Under the pieces are notes generated by a model. It was given only the letters and a program-made list of their open reading frames with translations, was not told the DNA's origin and searched no databases. The translations under genes were made by a program, and so were the position numbers. A stretch of DNA of 64,000 nucleotides, from assembly GCF_901709675.1 (NCBI RefSeq), contig NC_051107.1, forward strand, positions 1,729,501-1,793,500. The letters run 5' to 3'. Below, piece after piece: positions 10,101 to 25,100 of the stretch. The DNA is from Syngnathus acus. Its lineage: Eukaryota > Chordata > Actinopteri > Syngnathiformes > Syngnathidae. Every line of letters starts with the position of its first letter. The stretch's first letter is position 1.

Positions 10101-13100
10101 CAGGAATGATCACTGAGAACAAACTCACAATAACAATAGTTTTAAGAGACAAAATGGGCTTGAATAATTGAAAATCTCTCAGAGTTAGTATTGTTAAAAA
10201 AAAAAAAACGGTCCACCCACCAAACACAACAAATGAAAATTGAGCCAAAAAGAGGCAAAAACAAACCAAATGACCTCAAACGTACCTTTAAAATAAATCT
10301 CTATTGTTCAATAAATTAGTCTTATTAAAAAATGTTTATATTGAGAGCCACTCCCCGAAATAAACAGGAGAAAATAGAAAATAATAGCTCAAATGCCCAC
10401 TTTCAAATAAGTCAAAACAGTTCTGGAAGTTAAAGTCTTGTTAAGAAAAATTGCCCTAAGACTTATGTCGGAACGTGTCCGGATTCCGTTCAGGTGAAGA
10501 ACCTCTCGACACCTTTTCTGTCCACCGTGCTGTAAATATTCATGTGACACGCACACCACATTGAACTAATAGCCATTTCTGACACTGTTCTGCCTTGCTC
10601 AAATGTACCAAGATGAAGTGTAGAACGTGTGAAATTCGACGCTTTTTTCCCCTTGACGTTTCTTGTTATCTCGCAGAAGCCCGAGCTGTCAGTTAAGATG
10701 ATTCGGAATGATGAGGAAAAAAAAACTGAAACGGCACCTGTATGCTTCAGGGTAGATTTTATTTTATATTTTTAATACTTACTGTGATTTGAGCGTGGCG
10801 AAAGGTGCCCGGCGACTCCACCATAGAATCGTGAGGAAGTGTTAATGTTACAGATTATGCCCACCACGCAGGTCCCGGGGTTAATGAAAGCCCTGATGAG
10901 AAATGCAATTTGCCTTCATCTATTATCTCCCACCAGCAATTCTGGCCAACTATTTTTTCACACCCTTTCTTATGCCAGCTTTTGATGGTGAGCGACAACG
11001 CTGAATTTTTAATCCTTTTTTACTAGAAAGTCGAGTACAGGTGTCACTCACATATACCCGCGCTAACAAAATAGCTCACCAGTACATTGTGATTTTCTAG
11101 GGAGGCCATCACTTGAGAATGGAGACACTTTTTGTTTTTTGAATGATTTAGAATCGGTTTCAAATTGTGTTATTTATCAGTTTTCTTTCTTTTCGTTTTT
11201 TTCGTCAATTATTGATTGATTGTTATGAGACATCATTAACATGATCATTTTCTCAACTCATTCACTGCCATAGACGTATTCATTTTAACTGTGCTAGTAG
11301 TGAATGAGTTAAGAAACACGAGATGAATATTGGTAATTCTTTTTAAAAACTTTAAAGGTAGGGAAGGACTTCTTCCGATATCAGACATCAGTAACAGGTT
11401 GAAAACGGCCTTGTTTCGAAGTATTGAGTTTTCGCTGCCGATACCAGTCACCGATACCAGTCACTGTTGCCCCCTTGTGGACATTTCAGGTGTCACCATC
11501 GCACTGATTTTAAACTATCAAACCAACATGAAAGGTCTGAATTGATTGAAATTGAATTGAATATATTTTTAATTTAAATCGATATTATTTACATTTATTT
11601 TAATATTTTTTTATTGTTACGATTTAATATGTTATTTAATTTAGTTTTTTTTAAATTTAGTTTGTAGACCTCACGTCCCCGGGAGCCTTATATTTCTAAG
11701 ATTTACCCTGTAAATGATGCGTGGTTGATCCTGATAGAGTTGTAATGTTGTTGATCAATGATGCCTTCTTCTGTTGTCAAACACGACGGCTGAGGCATGA
11801 AGGATGTTTCCCCGCCGGCGTCTCCGCCTGATTCGCGCTACCTCTTTATTGTACCGAGCGGATCATATTTTCCGCTCTCGTTAGCCGCCGCTTTACGGCG
11901 CGACAGAAAGTTTACCGTCGAAGCTTTGTCGTGCTTAAGCAGGTAAGTTGAATTGTTAAGCGAGAGGTAGGGGAGGTGTTAAAGCTGCTGGAAAAGGTGT
12001 GCGGGAATTTTATATGAAGGTCGTGGGAGAGATAAATGCTAATGAGGAAAAAATAGAAGTGTTGATCTGCATTCTGCATCATGCCTCCAAACTGAATTAA
12101 TTATTTGAGCAAATATCCACGTACAGTATATTTGAGGGCCACTGAATTTTGTTTTTACTTTGCAGTCTGTAAAAAAAAATAAAAATCTGAAAATTAATCC
12201 GTAATCAAAGTGTATTTTTTGCTACCAAAAATTGAAACCGGCCTAAAAAAAATCTGTATCGGTCTGACCCTAAAGTTAAATTCTTACTTCTATTCTTGTG
12301 TTAATCTAGTAGGATTCGTCCAAAAATAACAAAAATTTGAAATTTATTTAATCATAGTCGCGACAATCAAGAAACCCAAACTTTCCGTGCCCTGAAAATC
12401 CTACAATTATATATTGCCCGCCATGTTTCTATTATTGCTATTCAATTTGCCTTCACGACATTTACAAAAAAGACCATATTAACATTTTCCATCTTGAAGG
12501 AAATTGTCTTTATGCAAGCGTGTGATTGTGTGTCCTGTGACCGCCCCCGCTGTTATTTCATTTTACCAGGTAATAATAGCCTCGGACAATAGGGATTATC
12601 CCATCTAACTAATGCAGTGTGAGTGTAATCTCCACTCACGCAGACACACACCGTGCAGGGCCATCGTGTGGTATTGTGTCTTCCGAGCACGTTTTGGCCC
12701 GGTCACTGGCTGCCATCTTTACGTTCATGCTTAATTACCTGCCAAGATAGAGCGGCGAGGACACAAGAGGCGTCCACGTGTGATGTCCCTGACATGAATA
12801 TAGCTAGTTAAGGTTGCAGGGATGTGGACGCAGATGTCGTCCGTATCTGCGTTTTGCGAGGCGCCTTGAAATGTACAAGGTCTTTGCCAGCGTCCTTAAC
12901 ACTTCAGTTGCGTTATTGCTGATGCTCCAAACTTTTTTTTTTTTTTTTTTTCCGCTCAGTTGATGAAGAAGCCCTGAAGAAAAGAATCAGTGATGAGGTG
13001 TACGAAGGCTTGCAGAAGCAGAGGGTCAAGACCGAGCAAGAACTGCAGACTTGGTAAGAACCAAAAATATACACAGAATTAGGCGTACTTTTTTTAAACC

Positions 13101-16100
13101 GTGTTTTTTTTTTTTTTTTAATTATTACTTCACATTAACGGAATCAAACCAGGACAGCAAATGAGTCTGACTTTATTCAACTTCAATACGACATCCATCG
13201 ATAAGGCACACCTGCTGATTTTTGAGAAAATTATAGCGCCTTATAGTTAAAAAAATACGGTCATGAAATCCGATACTTTGTAGTAGTTGTGACTGTGGAT
13301 GTTTACCAAAATATTAGGAACACCCGATCTGTGGTTCTGCACCGGTGTCAGTCAGTCCATACTCGTCAAAGGATTTTATCCGGAAATTTTCCGCCGTTTC
13401 TTCACTTTCATTAATAGTCATAAAGATCGGCATCCGTCTCCTTCCGATTCCCACCGCGTATTCAATCCGTCTCCCTTCCCGAAGCGCATCAGCACTTCTC
13501 GCCGTCTTCTCCGGATCAATTAATCATGCCTGCGAAAGGAAGGTGCTAAACCTCAGGTAATTTCCTGGATGTAGAGTCGGGCGATCCATTAGCCCAGCTA
13601 AAGATGGAGATGCGCAGAACGGATTCTGTATGTGGGTAAAGGAACAATAATGATGGCGACCCACAAAAACACAAGCTCTCTTGATTCAGGAGGAGGTAGT
13701 GCGAGATTATTGATTCACCTCCTTCAGGAGAAAATGGGTATTTTTCTTTCTTGTTTTTTTTTTTTTGCAGTTCTCTTTTTATTTTACATGTAACTGCTTC
13801 CTGCAGCTCATTTATTGACATCTGTTCAAAAGGAGTAAGTGCCTCACAATTGCTCCCTCCTTGCAATTAATGGACATCATGACAGCTTTCAAGCCCTCGC
13901 TTCTCGTGTGAGGAAAGTGGAAAATGCAGCCATGAACAAGCAATCATCAACTGCACTTGTATGTATCTGTGGGTGGGTTGTTGGTTTTTTGTTGTTGGTT
14001 TTTTTCCGGTCTGTCAATTGACTTTTAAGCCACTAACGCTCTGGACTGAAATTAGTCCGCAGTTCTTGAGGAAAAAAAAATCACTGTACAAGTCGGTCTA
14101 TGTAACAGCACGCTAAAAATCATGATTATTCGGTATCAAAATTTGGTTTGGGACACGGTTCGGTTTGGGTTCAGTTGACAAACGTTTTAAAAAAACAAAA
14201 CGGTATAAACTAGAACAGATGTGATACCTGCGTGATACTGGTTCAAATCAGATAACAAATGCACAGTTTCTCAGAGTTTGATCCTTGAGGGCTGGTATCC
14301 CTGCTGGTTTTAGATATCTCCCTCCTCCAACACACCTGATTCAAATGATCAGGATCGAAGGGACACATTTAATCCAAGCAGGTTACCGGCCCTCGAGGAC
14401 CCGTATAGAGACTGAACGACTGTATTCCATTTACGGAATAAGTAGCCTGTGGCCAGAGCACAAGCCGGCTACATTTCCTGCCCTCGTACCTTATATGATC
14501 CCAGTGGGAACTCGGTACACCTCTGCACCATCCAAAAAAAAACCTTAACAATTATTGTTGGACCCCAATAAATATTTCTGGAAGCAAGCTGTTCAGTGTG
14601 TTGCCTTAAGACTTTTCCGGGAGTAGAAGATCAAACCTGGTTCATTTTTGATAAAGGTACTTTGAGCTCTACACTGAAGTCTATAACAGAGGTCTCCAAC
14701 CACCGGGCCGCGGACCGGTACCGGGCCCCACAGAAAAAATCTATAAATAAATGTAGCGTCTACAAAGAAAACGAAAAAAAACTACGGTAGTCCGCAAGGG
14801 ACAAAAAGCTAAACAACCCCAGGCCAAACATGACACTAGCTCGCCATCTCCTTTACATTTGTTTTTATGCCAGTCGTATTATTTTATTTCGTCGTATTTA
14901 CCCCCCCGGACTTTAAAGGCCGGTCCGTGAAAATATTTCCGACACGAAAAAGCAATCTAAAATAAGTCGAACCAAAGTTTTAAATAAGGTTAAAACGGAG
15001 TAGCAAAAAAGTTAGCTCCACTCCCCCATTGAGTCCAACTAGCATCAAGTAAATTTAGAGGCAAAAGTCTTTATTTGTTCTGCGGAGCTTTCAAGCCATA
15101 AATGAAGTCCTGAGATCTGCATTTCGCACGGCACGCTCGAGCAAGGAGGCGAAGTTTAGGGCTGAGCGAGGAGTCAATTTAAATGTGGTCCTTAACTCAT
15201 TTGTTTGCAAGGAGCTGCAGCTGGAGGGTACAGATTTGCCCGTGACTCACCGAAGCGGAACACCTCCAAAGAAATAGGAGGAGGCGGACAGAAGTGCTGT
15301 CGCACTTACATCAAACTGTCCTTTTGTCAACAATTCATCCTGACATCTATGTGGACATTATGTTTCAAACAAAGCAATCAAACCCAACGTGGTCTTTATT
15401 ACATTTTGCTGCGATAGCCTCTTGTGAGGTTTACGCACCACTTTGCATATTCAAGCAGGCCAGATAAGCTCACCATATGTTTCTGATTTACCACAGTCAT
15501 ACTTCCTAAGACCATCGCAGTTATCTTTTTAGATTTGTGGCCGGGAGAATACAAAACAGCTTTTATGTGGCAACATTTCTAAATTAATCAGCTCCGTTCA
15601 TTGTCCCCGCTTAATTTTAAACTCCCTTTTTACAGTCAGGTGTGCCGTGTTTATGTGCCAGCGCATACGTGTTGGAGAGAGCGCATCGGGGCCATCAAAT
15701 ATTCATGGGCAGCATTCAGCAACATTATTCCCAACATCAATATTGCATAGAGCCTCTAAATGCCTTTGTTTCAGGGTGCTTTTGGTGGACTCCATTTTGC
15801 CTGGTGGAGTGTTGCGATGAATCTCATGGAAGCTTACATATTTGGGAAGACAGAAAAAATATGATAGAAATAGAAGATAGAACTGTGAAAATGAATCGTT
15901 TAATCGGTGACTATTTTAATAATCAAATAGTGAGCCATTTCTTTTGACCTTAAAATGGTAGAAATCCTCTGTCAGCCCCTCGACCACAATTGTTCATTAA
16001 TGTTTGTATTCATTCATAAAAACAAACAGATTATCTTTTGTGTTGAAGCAAAACAAGACAGCTATTTACTACGGAAAACAATAACCTCACCAGAAACGCA

Positions 16101-19100
16101 ATCAGCTTTAAAAGGTTTGTTGAGTACAATGTTAATCCCTCTTGCGTGCTATTTTTTAATTATTTACTTGTTTTTATCACTAAACTATACCTAATAAATG
16201 GGGAAAATTGTTTTGTGATGCACTTTAATGCCAAATGAAATTTGATCCGTTTATTCGATAGACTAAGTGAGAGACTAATCGATTCTTAAAAATATTTGAA
16301 AGTAACCATACAAAGTAATAAGTTTGTTTTTTAGCATGTTTATTTTAAATAGTTTGTGTAAGATTGACAAGAGGAGCCAAAACAATTTCAGAGATCTAAA
16401 ATTTGTTATGAGTCTCTCTTACAATTTGTCCACTCTCATGTTGAATGGTACAGTCTGTAAAAATGATCAGGTCAAGCTTCACTTCACTTCCAAGCACCGA
16501 ACTAGGAAATCAAATCAAGTAAAGCCTTTAATCACAAAAGACTCTCAAAAGGTTTTAACAGGCCCACAGTTCACAAAAATCAATGACAGCCACTTGAGGA
16601 GAAGCAACAGTAAAACAGGCCAAAATCCAGCGAGAGTGATTTAGACAGGGTTAGAGAGTTGTAGCATCTCCTGGCTGCCACCGCTCTAAACAATTCTTAG
16701 CCTCCTTGTTCTCTATCCAACTTCCTCGGAGCCAATCCTAAAACTCATCGCTTGGACCCTTGTTTATGACAACAATGAGTATCGAAGTATTCCATCATCC
16801 TGAGCTTGGACACCAATCGGCTTGAACCACCAACTAGTATCTCACCAAACTCCCTGAGAACTAGACGCCATGGAAACACGACTTCCTGTTTGGTGTTGCC
16901 CCCTCTTGAGTGCTTACATTCATAACTCAGCATGCATTCAGTCCATAAGAACAAACTGTGCCAAGCAAGCTGTTCACTTGGAACATACATTCCTGATTGA
17001 ATTCCTGGAAATAAAGTGTCACCCACTTCATTTTGCACACTTCCAGTCCAAGGGCAAACATCAGCCATGTCCTCCAAAATCATTCCATTACATAGAAGGT
17101 TTTTTCGATACCCCCCCCTTTTTTTTTTGGAAGGAAGCGTCGTCTTTCTCGCCTCTCTCTTCCCCACCTGGTGTCAATCCTGTACAGCCAAATGAAAAAT
17201 GTGTCCAATATCCCCGGGAGAGTGCAATAATGGCTGGAAAGCAATAGAGGCAAGGCAGACTGATAGCATCCAGCTAGTGATAGCGGTCTTTGCTTGGCTT
17301 AGCACTTGTGAGAAAGTGTGAGGAAACACACTTTGCTTTTGCCAAGCTTTCTTTATTCCATTTATTTCGAACATGGTTTGGTCTATTTATGCCAAAGGTT
17401 TATCAATGATTTCAGGGGTGCATGACTTTTTTTTTTCCAACTTTTCGAGTAAAGCCAGCTTTGATTGTGGGGGAAATGGTGAATGTAAAAGGCTATTAGG
17501 AACCGTCCCCTGTGTGTGTATGTGAGTGTGTGTTGATGTTTGTGTGAGTGAGTGGGAGTCTGAACCCTATGATGGATGGAGTGTGCTGACGTGTGCGGCC
17601 CAGTGGACTGTAGGAGTGGACATGGCTGGCCTCCCTCCATCTCTCTCCCTCCAACTCCTCACTCAGTCTTTGCCGGGCTTCCTCCAGGGCCAAACATGTC
17701 AAGTCGGCGCTATTCACTTCTTTCTGTCTTCCTCTCGGCGTTATTTTGGGAGGCTCCCATCACCTTCTGTTCGGCACGTACTCTGACATTTTGTCTGGTC
17801 GAGGGACACGTGAAGTCATCCGACCTGACCTATATGTTGTCATCTTGCAAATTGTGTGTCTTATCACTAAGCCCTCAGTGTCCATCTGGCTCCTTCCTAA
17901 TTTTGTCTTTTAATCTATATGTTGGCTTTTATAACCGTTTTTTTATTATTTGTTTAGAATAAACAACCAAACCATAACTTTTCAGTTTTTACTCGCATTC
18001 TCAACAAAACTCTTTCGAAACTATTTTTCCGACAAGTCAGTCTTCACCTGTCTGCAATCTCTCAGGATTCGACTTGAAGTTTATTGGGATCTTCGCCGAC
18101 TTTTCTTTTCACTCTGGCATAATTCGCCCAAGCACTCGCTTTTGTCTTTTTTGTGTTTATTTTACCTCGCCACTTGATTCCTAGCAAAGGAGGCTGTTCA
18201 GAGGTTTTCAGGGACGTTCCTCCTGTTTTCCAATCAAGCGCACTGTCGCTGCACAGGGAGCGTGTTGCTAGGTAACTAAGAGAGCTCAGTGACGAAGGTT
18301 CAAATGGTGGTCTTGTGTCTGCACGGAGCTTAATGCTGCTGTGGAGGCAACAGCGTTTTCCAGTCGCTCAATATTGACAAGCACACTTGAGTGCAAATGA
18401 TTTGGAAACAGTACAAATTCATTTCAAAACTCGGAGACTCACGTGGATTTTTGCACATTGGGTTTTTCCTGACGTATTTTGAAAGTGACTATCAGGGTGA
18501 ATTAGATCCCTAATTGCATTTGTGACCTTTTTTAAAATCATTTTGCTGACGTAACCTCAAACATTTCACTGCACTTGAAGAACATGGTTGCTAAAACGTC
18601 CCTTTTGGAATGGAAAAACAAATACGTCATCAATCGTCCACAGGCTGGAGGTCGAGAAGTCCCGCGCATCAGCCCAAGCTCAGGCCGAGGCCAAGCGCCA
18701 CGTGGAGGACGAGCTGTCCCGTATTCTTTCGGCGGAACGCGCCATGGCCGAAGAGAACATCCAACAGGCGCTCATCACGGAACGGATCGCCACCGAAGAA
18801 GAAAAACTCCGCACTCGGCTCTATGTGAGTACTCGGTAGTATTCGGAAATGGACAGGTCGTGCCTTGCTCTCTGATGTCACGGCCTTGAGGTTTTTCTTG
18901 TAAACAGTCTGATGCGCATTTAGTGTTTGGGGTTCATGTATTTTCTCAATTTCTTGATGAGAAAGCATTTCTGTGTCAATCAAAAAGACGTGTAAATCTT
19001 GCTTCCTTTAAAAGCGGTTCAATATTTAATCAGGTGTTTTTAGTGCACGCCTGACTATTTCCGTGTGTTTTTTAATTGAATGTGAATCGGCCCGTTCTCC

Positions 19101-22100
19101 ACATTCATTGCGGCAGAAAACATTTGTCATCGGTCGTAGTTGCTCTCGACTGTGCTATCGATTACTCCCCTTCACCGGCAAACTCATTAAGATACAGGTC
19201 ACGATGAGCCCCTGCAACCACATGCATTTGTTTCTCTACTTCACGCACAATAAGAGCCATGATGTGAACAGTTATGCCTCCCCACGCTCACCTATAATAG
19301 CCATAACCTCTGCAGCCGCTGCCCGAGCCAATTACAGTTGTAGGCATGCTGGAGCGCTGCCGTGCCGGCAAGAGTTCAAATGGCGTGTCGGATCTAAATT
19401 CAGCTCATTGATTCAGGATCTCATTGCACCTGATTTGTACCACGACTGTTAGGCGGCTAAAAAAAAACATGTTTATGGAGAACGTTCCACTCAGAGGAAC
19501 GGAAAACGATATGGAATTGGCCTGCTGCAAAAGAAGACTTACAAAGTTGGAAGTATTGACTTGCCCCAATGTGCATTAGACCAAGAAAACTAGTTTGGGT
19601 GGTACATTCAGTGGTAGTGCATGTCCTCAAGGCCTTGCCTGCCACCACCAGTCACTCCCCTTCCTCCCTGACAAGTCGACTCCTTCCAAAGAGCGAGTCC
19701 GGCTCCTCGTAATTGAAACGTCACAGGAGCGCAGGCAGGGTTGCGGCTTGTCAGTCACTCCTGTCGGCTTCCCGCCGTTCTGTTGTTTCGGCGAGTTCCG
19801 TGTCAAGGTTCACACGTGTTGTGCCACTCATGCACAGACGTTAATTGGCAGAAACACAAATAAACCCCAAGCATTAGTTTTCAAAATCATAAATAATGTT
19901 GCCCCGGACATTAACACGGACTATTTATGTATTCTGTTCTTCACATTTCATTGTTAATTAAGTCACGGACCCTCCATCATGCCCTACCTTTTTGATTTTC
20001 AACGAATCAGGCCCTTGCTGAGCCAAACTGGTCCAGTGGCCAATCCATCATTGGTCACACACAGGCTCTAACCTTAAGGCAGAATTTTCAATCAAAGCCA
20101 AAGTCATCAATCTTTCCACGCTCTTAACATCGGCTCAGTCGACCTGCGCTAGTCCAAAATGTCCACTCTTAATGCTTTGCAATCGTCAAAAACGTATCCC
20201 ACATTTAAGAGGGGCTTTAATATCAGGTTCCTGGAAAATCGACACACTTTTGACATTGGCTCACAATGAGGTGAACCCTAAACTATTAAGGATGAATAAT
20301 TGGGTTGATCACTATCACGTTATAAAACTTTTTCCCCCCCCTAGATCAAGTGTTGGTTGCAAAATCCCACCCTACCCGACATAGATTGTAGTCTCCAATA
20401 GATGGACTTCCTTCCCGCCCGTCTTTCCTTGCATCTCCATGTTTCTTGCTGTCGCGTTTCAGACACAGACGACTGGACCGGGCTGATAACATGCTGACAA
20501 TTTAATTTCCCCGGTATTAAAGTAGACTTGCTGGGTTTTGAATTGGTGCCCCTTGGTGGTATGAAAAAAAATCCTTTAGAATCTTTTTTTCCTCCTTTCT
20601 CTGATGATGGGAACATTAAGGGTAGAAAAAAAACCCTTTTGTGTTATCTTTTGTCTGTCTATTTTTTCCAACCCTCGTTTTTCTCTCCCACGCTCCGTCC
20701 ACTCAGACGTTCCTTACAAGTTTTTTTTTTTAGTTTAGTTTAGTTTATTGTTTAGCACATATTATTATAACAAATAACAGTGCAGGGAGGGAGACGAAGC
20801 CTAGGGCTTGTAAGGAGCTCCACTCCTGTATAATCAAAGTGCACAACAAACAAAGTGCTGTGACATCAAATATTATTCAAGTGTTTAAGAAAGAAAAAAA
20901 ATAATAATAATATATATATATATATATAAATGAATAAACATCAATGAATAAACACAAGCATAACTAGCTAAATATTAAATCGTCATATTTATATATGCAT
21001 ATATACGAAAGTGAACGTATACATACATAAACAAATACACTATACAAAATGAGAAACAAGAGAAACAAAATTTGACACTTTAGTGATGTTGAAACAATCA
21101 AAAAACACCAGGTAAGAAAATAGCTGAGCGGAAGCAGAAGAACTGCAAACAGAAAATAACAAAACAAGGAAGAATCAGGGTATAAATAGTGGTTTAAGTT
21201 GATGTTCTTAGTATGGATCAGCTGAGTGCGGTGGAGTAATTTTGGACTGGTAGGATCATGAGTGGAGAAGGTGGTGTTTCAGGTGCTTTCTAAAAGCAAC
21301 CTGTGAAGATATGGATCGAATATGGATTGGTAGCTCATTCCAGAGTGAGGGCCCTCTAAAATGGATATTGTATTGATGGCGTGATGTTCGACAGGACGGT
21401 GGGTGGAGATTGTCCCCCTGTCTTGTAGGATAAGAATGTAATTCCGATACAAATGCGAAGAAATTATGAAAAGTGGCTGGAAGACAGTGTTTCCTGTATA
21501 TATATTTATGGGTGAGTAGACAGGTTTGATGAATATTTACTTTATCAATTGGCAGTAATGAATAGTTTCTAAACAATGGTGCCGATGGTTCATATCTATT
21601 TGAAAAAGAGATCATTTTTAGGAACTTCTTTTGTATGATGAGTAATTTGCTGAGGTATGTTGGATATGTAGCTGCCCAGACTATGTTGCAGTAATTGAGT
21701 AAAGGAAAGAGGAAACTATAATACAGAGTGAGATGAGCAGACGGATGGACCAAGGGACAAACTTTTCGTAAGATACCTAGCGTTTTCATGGATCTTTTGC
21801 AAACCAAATCAATGTGTTCAGACCAGTTTAAGTGTTTATCTACTATAACTCCTAGGAATTTAGTGCTAGTAACTTGATGGATTTCGTTATTATTTATGTA
21901 AATTTTGGCCTGTTCTTTGGGGTAAGATTTATTTATATTGCAGAAGATCATGAAGTTACATTTGTTTATATTGAGTGACAACTTATTTATTTTGAACCAT
22001 TTTGTAACAGCGTGCAACTCAGTATTCACACGTGCAATGAGGAAATTAAAATCCTCGTGGGTGGCAATGAGATTGGTATCATCCGCAAATAACAAAGGAA

Positions 22101-25100
22101 GAAAATTTGAACAAGACATGGAAAAATCATTTATGTACACCAAAAATAATAGAGGACCCAATATTGAGCCCTGCGGGACCCCAAATAGTATTTTAGATCT
22201 GTTGGAAGAACAACCATTTATATATACATATTGTTCTCTGTTGGCGAGATAGTTTGTGAACCATTTCAGGGCAGAATCGTTCACTCCATATCTCTCTAGC
22301 TTAGCGATGAGGATCTTATGGTCGACAGTATCAAATGCTTTGCTTAAATCTAGAAAGACACCAAGAGCGAATTTCTTATTGTCAAGAGCCGTTGAGATGT
22401 GGTTGGCAAGCTGAAGCAGTGCATGCTCAGTAGAAAACTTTTTGCGGAAACCGTATTGATGTTTATAGAGAATATTGTTTGTTTCTAGGTGCTTTGCCAA
22501 TCTTGAGTAAACCAGTTTTTCTAGAATCTTGGAGAAGCAAGGAAGTACGGATATAGGTCGATAATTACCATATTCATTAGTCTCACCAGCTTTGAAGATA
22601 GGAATGACTTTAGCAATTTTTAATTCTTGGGGTACAATGCCAAATTTTAAAGATAAGGAGAAAATGTGTGTTAGTGGAATTATTATTGAATGAATAATTT
22701 TCTTAATAAGTATGCTTCTGATCTCATCATGGCCAGGGGCCGAGTTTTTCAAGCTCATGACGATGTTGTAAACTTCCTCAACACTAGGAGGGTCAAGAAT
22801 GGAGAGTGAAGGAAACTGCCCTTTAATAAGGCAACAGGGGCTTGTATCAGAGGTTGAGAAGCTAGATGCCAAGGTAGCGCCAACATTTACAAAGAAATCA
22901 TTGAAACCATTAGAAATATCTATTGGGTTTGAATGAGCTCTATTCTTCCCCAGCATCTCATTTGGGGTCGATGTTTTTGATTTCTTGCGATGTAATAAAT
23001 GGTTGATAAGATTCCACGTTGTTTTGATGTCACCGGAGGCTTGTGTAAATTTATCAGCATAGTAAGTTTGTTTGGTTTTCCTTAGTAAAGCTGTAAATCT
23101 GTTTTTATATTTCTTGTATGTTTCTATATTTATAGGGATGGGATTTGCAATAGATTTTCTATATAGTTTATTTTTTTTACGTGAAGATTTTTTTAGTTCA
23201 TCCGTTATCCATGGTTTCCCCTTAGAGTTATTTTTACGACTAGAAGTTAAAGGAAAGGAGAACTCTAATGCATTTGTGAGTATTGTTAGAAGGGAGTGAT
23301 AGGCTTTGTTGACATCTTGCAACAGGATAACCTCATCCCATGACACAGAGCTGATGATAGATATAAAAGATACCATGTTTTTCTCAGTAAATTTGCGGAA
23401 TTTCATTTGATCTCCAATATGATCTTTGATTTCAGGACTACTATCATTGTGGATGAGATGGAAGACAGGTAGATGGTCGGATACATCACAGATCAAAAGG
23501 CCAGATGTTATCTTGTAGTCTAGAGAATTAAATAGGATATTGTCTATGAGAGTGGCCGTTGAGCTTGTGATCCTGGAGGGTTTGTTGATAAGAGGGAAAA
23601 AGTTTCTGGAATATAATGTATTAAGGAAGTCTGCTGTATGTGACTGCTTAGATTCAAGCAAATTAATATTATAGTCACCAAGTAAGACACATAATTTGTT
23701 TTCTTTGTTTATAATTTCTAGAGTAGAGTCGAGGGCTTCATTGAAGGTGATTTTATCAGAGTCTGGTGGTCTATATATACATCCAATTATCACATTTTTG
23801 TTGTTTATAAGTGAGCAAGAGGAGAGTTCTATAAACACAGATTCTACTACAGTCATGTCAAAATTGACACTTAAATCCTTTCTGGGAGAGAAATTTAAGT
23901 TATCAATCACATACAGTGAGACTCCTCCACCTTGCTTGTTTGGTCTACAGGAATGTATAGGAGTGTAGTGAGAGAGAGGATAGCTAGATGTATTATCAAC
24001 CATCCAAGTTTCAGTAAGAGCTATTACTGAAAAAGAATGTGTTAAGGTTGATAAATAGGTTTTTAGACCATCATAATTTTTAGAGATACTCCGTACATTG
24101 AAGTGGACAGTGGAGAATACATTTGTTTGGCAGTGGCCAGGAGGAGTATTGCACAGTTTGTTAAACATATCTTCAGAAAAATATTCACATGACATTTCAA
24201 CAGATTTTAAGGGAGTGTAATTTGTATCTGGGTTAAGGAAGGACTCATAGATACCAGCATTAGCATTCTCTAGGTCAAATGAATTAAATAGTAAAGAGTC
24301 AAGATTCGGTGGGACAGAAATTCCTGCATTTGTGAGAATGTCACTGGATGGCATGAAAAGTGTAGGGGAACTGTCTACCTGAGATGGATGTCCTCCCTGC
24401 CAGTCTCTGTTTGCCTTGTTGTACTTCGCTGTAATCCATTATTTTCGTCCGGAGGGTCCATAGGTACCAGTTAATGGTCATTAGTTCAGCCATTGTAAAT
24501 GTTTGGTTCCCCCACCACCAGGCCACATTTCTTCAGTTCCTCCAGTTCACTCACAACGAGAGTTTTGACATCTTCTGGTGTTGCTCCGTTTGTTTTAATC
24601 CATATTTTACAGTTCCTGACCCACGTTGCGAGAATCTTGTTTTCCTTCTTCAGTTTGCGTGCGTTCCAGGCTATCTCAGCATTCTTCTTAGTGAGGTGCT
24701 CATTTAGGTAAACACCCGTTCCTTGTAGCTTCCTCCCTTGCTTCAAAAGATCCACTTTATGTTTCCTATTTGCGAACCGAATGATAATTTTCGGAGGATC
24801 CAGTGGTCGTTTTCGGTTTCTTGGGAGTGTGTGACAAGCGGCAATGATTCCTTTCTGGAGTTCCATGTGCTTACTCTCGAAAAACTGTACTACCTGATCT
24901 TCGAGCGTTGACAGCTCGTCCGATGGAGAGTCATCTGTCGAGGGATCCGAAGGACCCGCCGCCCTGGCGTAGGAGCGGTGAGATGTTTTTAGACCCGTGA
25001 TTATGAGGTCTTCTTGTCGGGAGTACTGCTCCAGTGCATCTACTCTCCGTTCAAGCGACAGGATTTTCTCGTCTTTCTCCTTCGATAAGTTCTTAAGCTC

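Larger units (their letters stand above)
8414..12959 (+). other. chchd3: chchd3 intron 2
   Basis: 4.5-kb intron. It holds a homeodomain-motif-rich, non-repetitive stretch at about 8740-8950, a diverged tandem-repeat block (about 9500-10460), a CTCF-like motif (11468-11480), and a long T run before exon 3. No additional coding exon is seen. Confidence 0.8.
13054..18643 (+). other. chchd3: chchd3 intron 3
   Basis: 5.6-kb intron containing an ACCGTATTTTT-family remnant (13140-13261), two hAT-like MITE fragments (14283-14400 and 14687-14950) and an inverted CGATTAAT-family copy (15879-16308). From about 16310 to 18640 no repeat or exon is recognised, apart from short T and C runs and a TG-rich patch near 17512-17550. 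Confidence 0.8.

Noticed and set aside
9500-10460. CRISPR array
   Set aside because: The repeats are diverged, AT-rich and in a vertebrate intron, with no regular repeat-spacer pattern.
18575-18889. Overlapping open frames around chchd3 exon 4
   Set aside because: They are other frames of the real exon at 18644-18824; only the frame continuing exon 3 gives Mic19 sequence.
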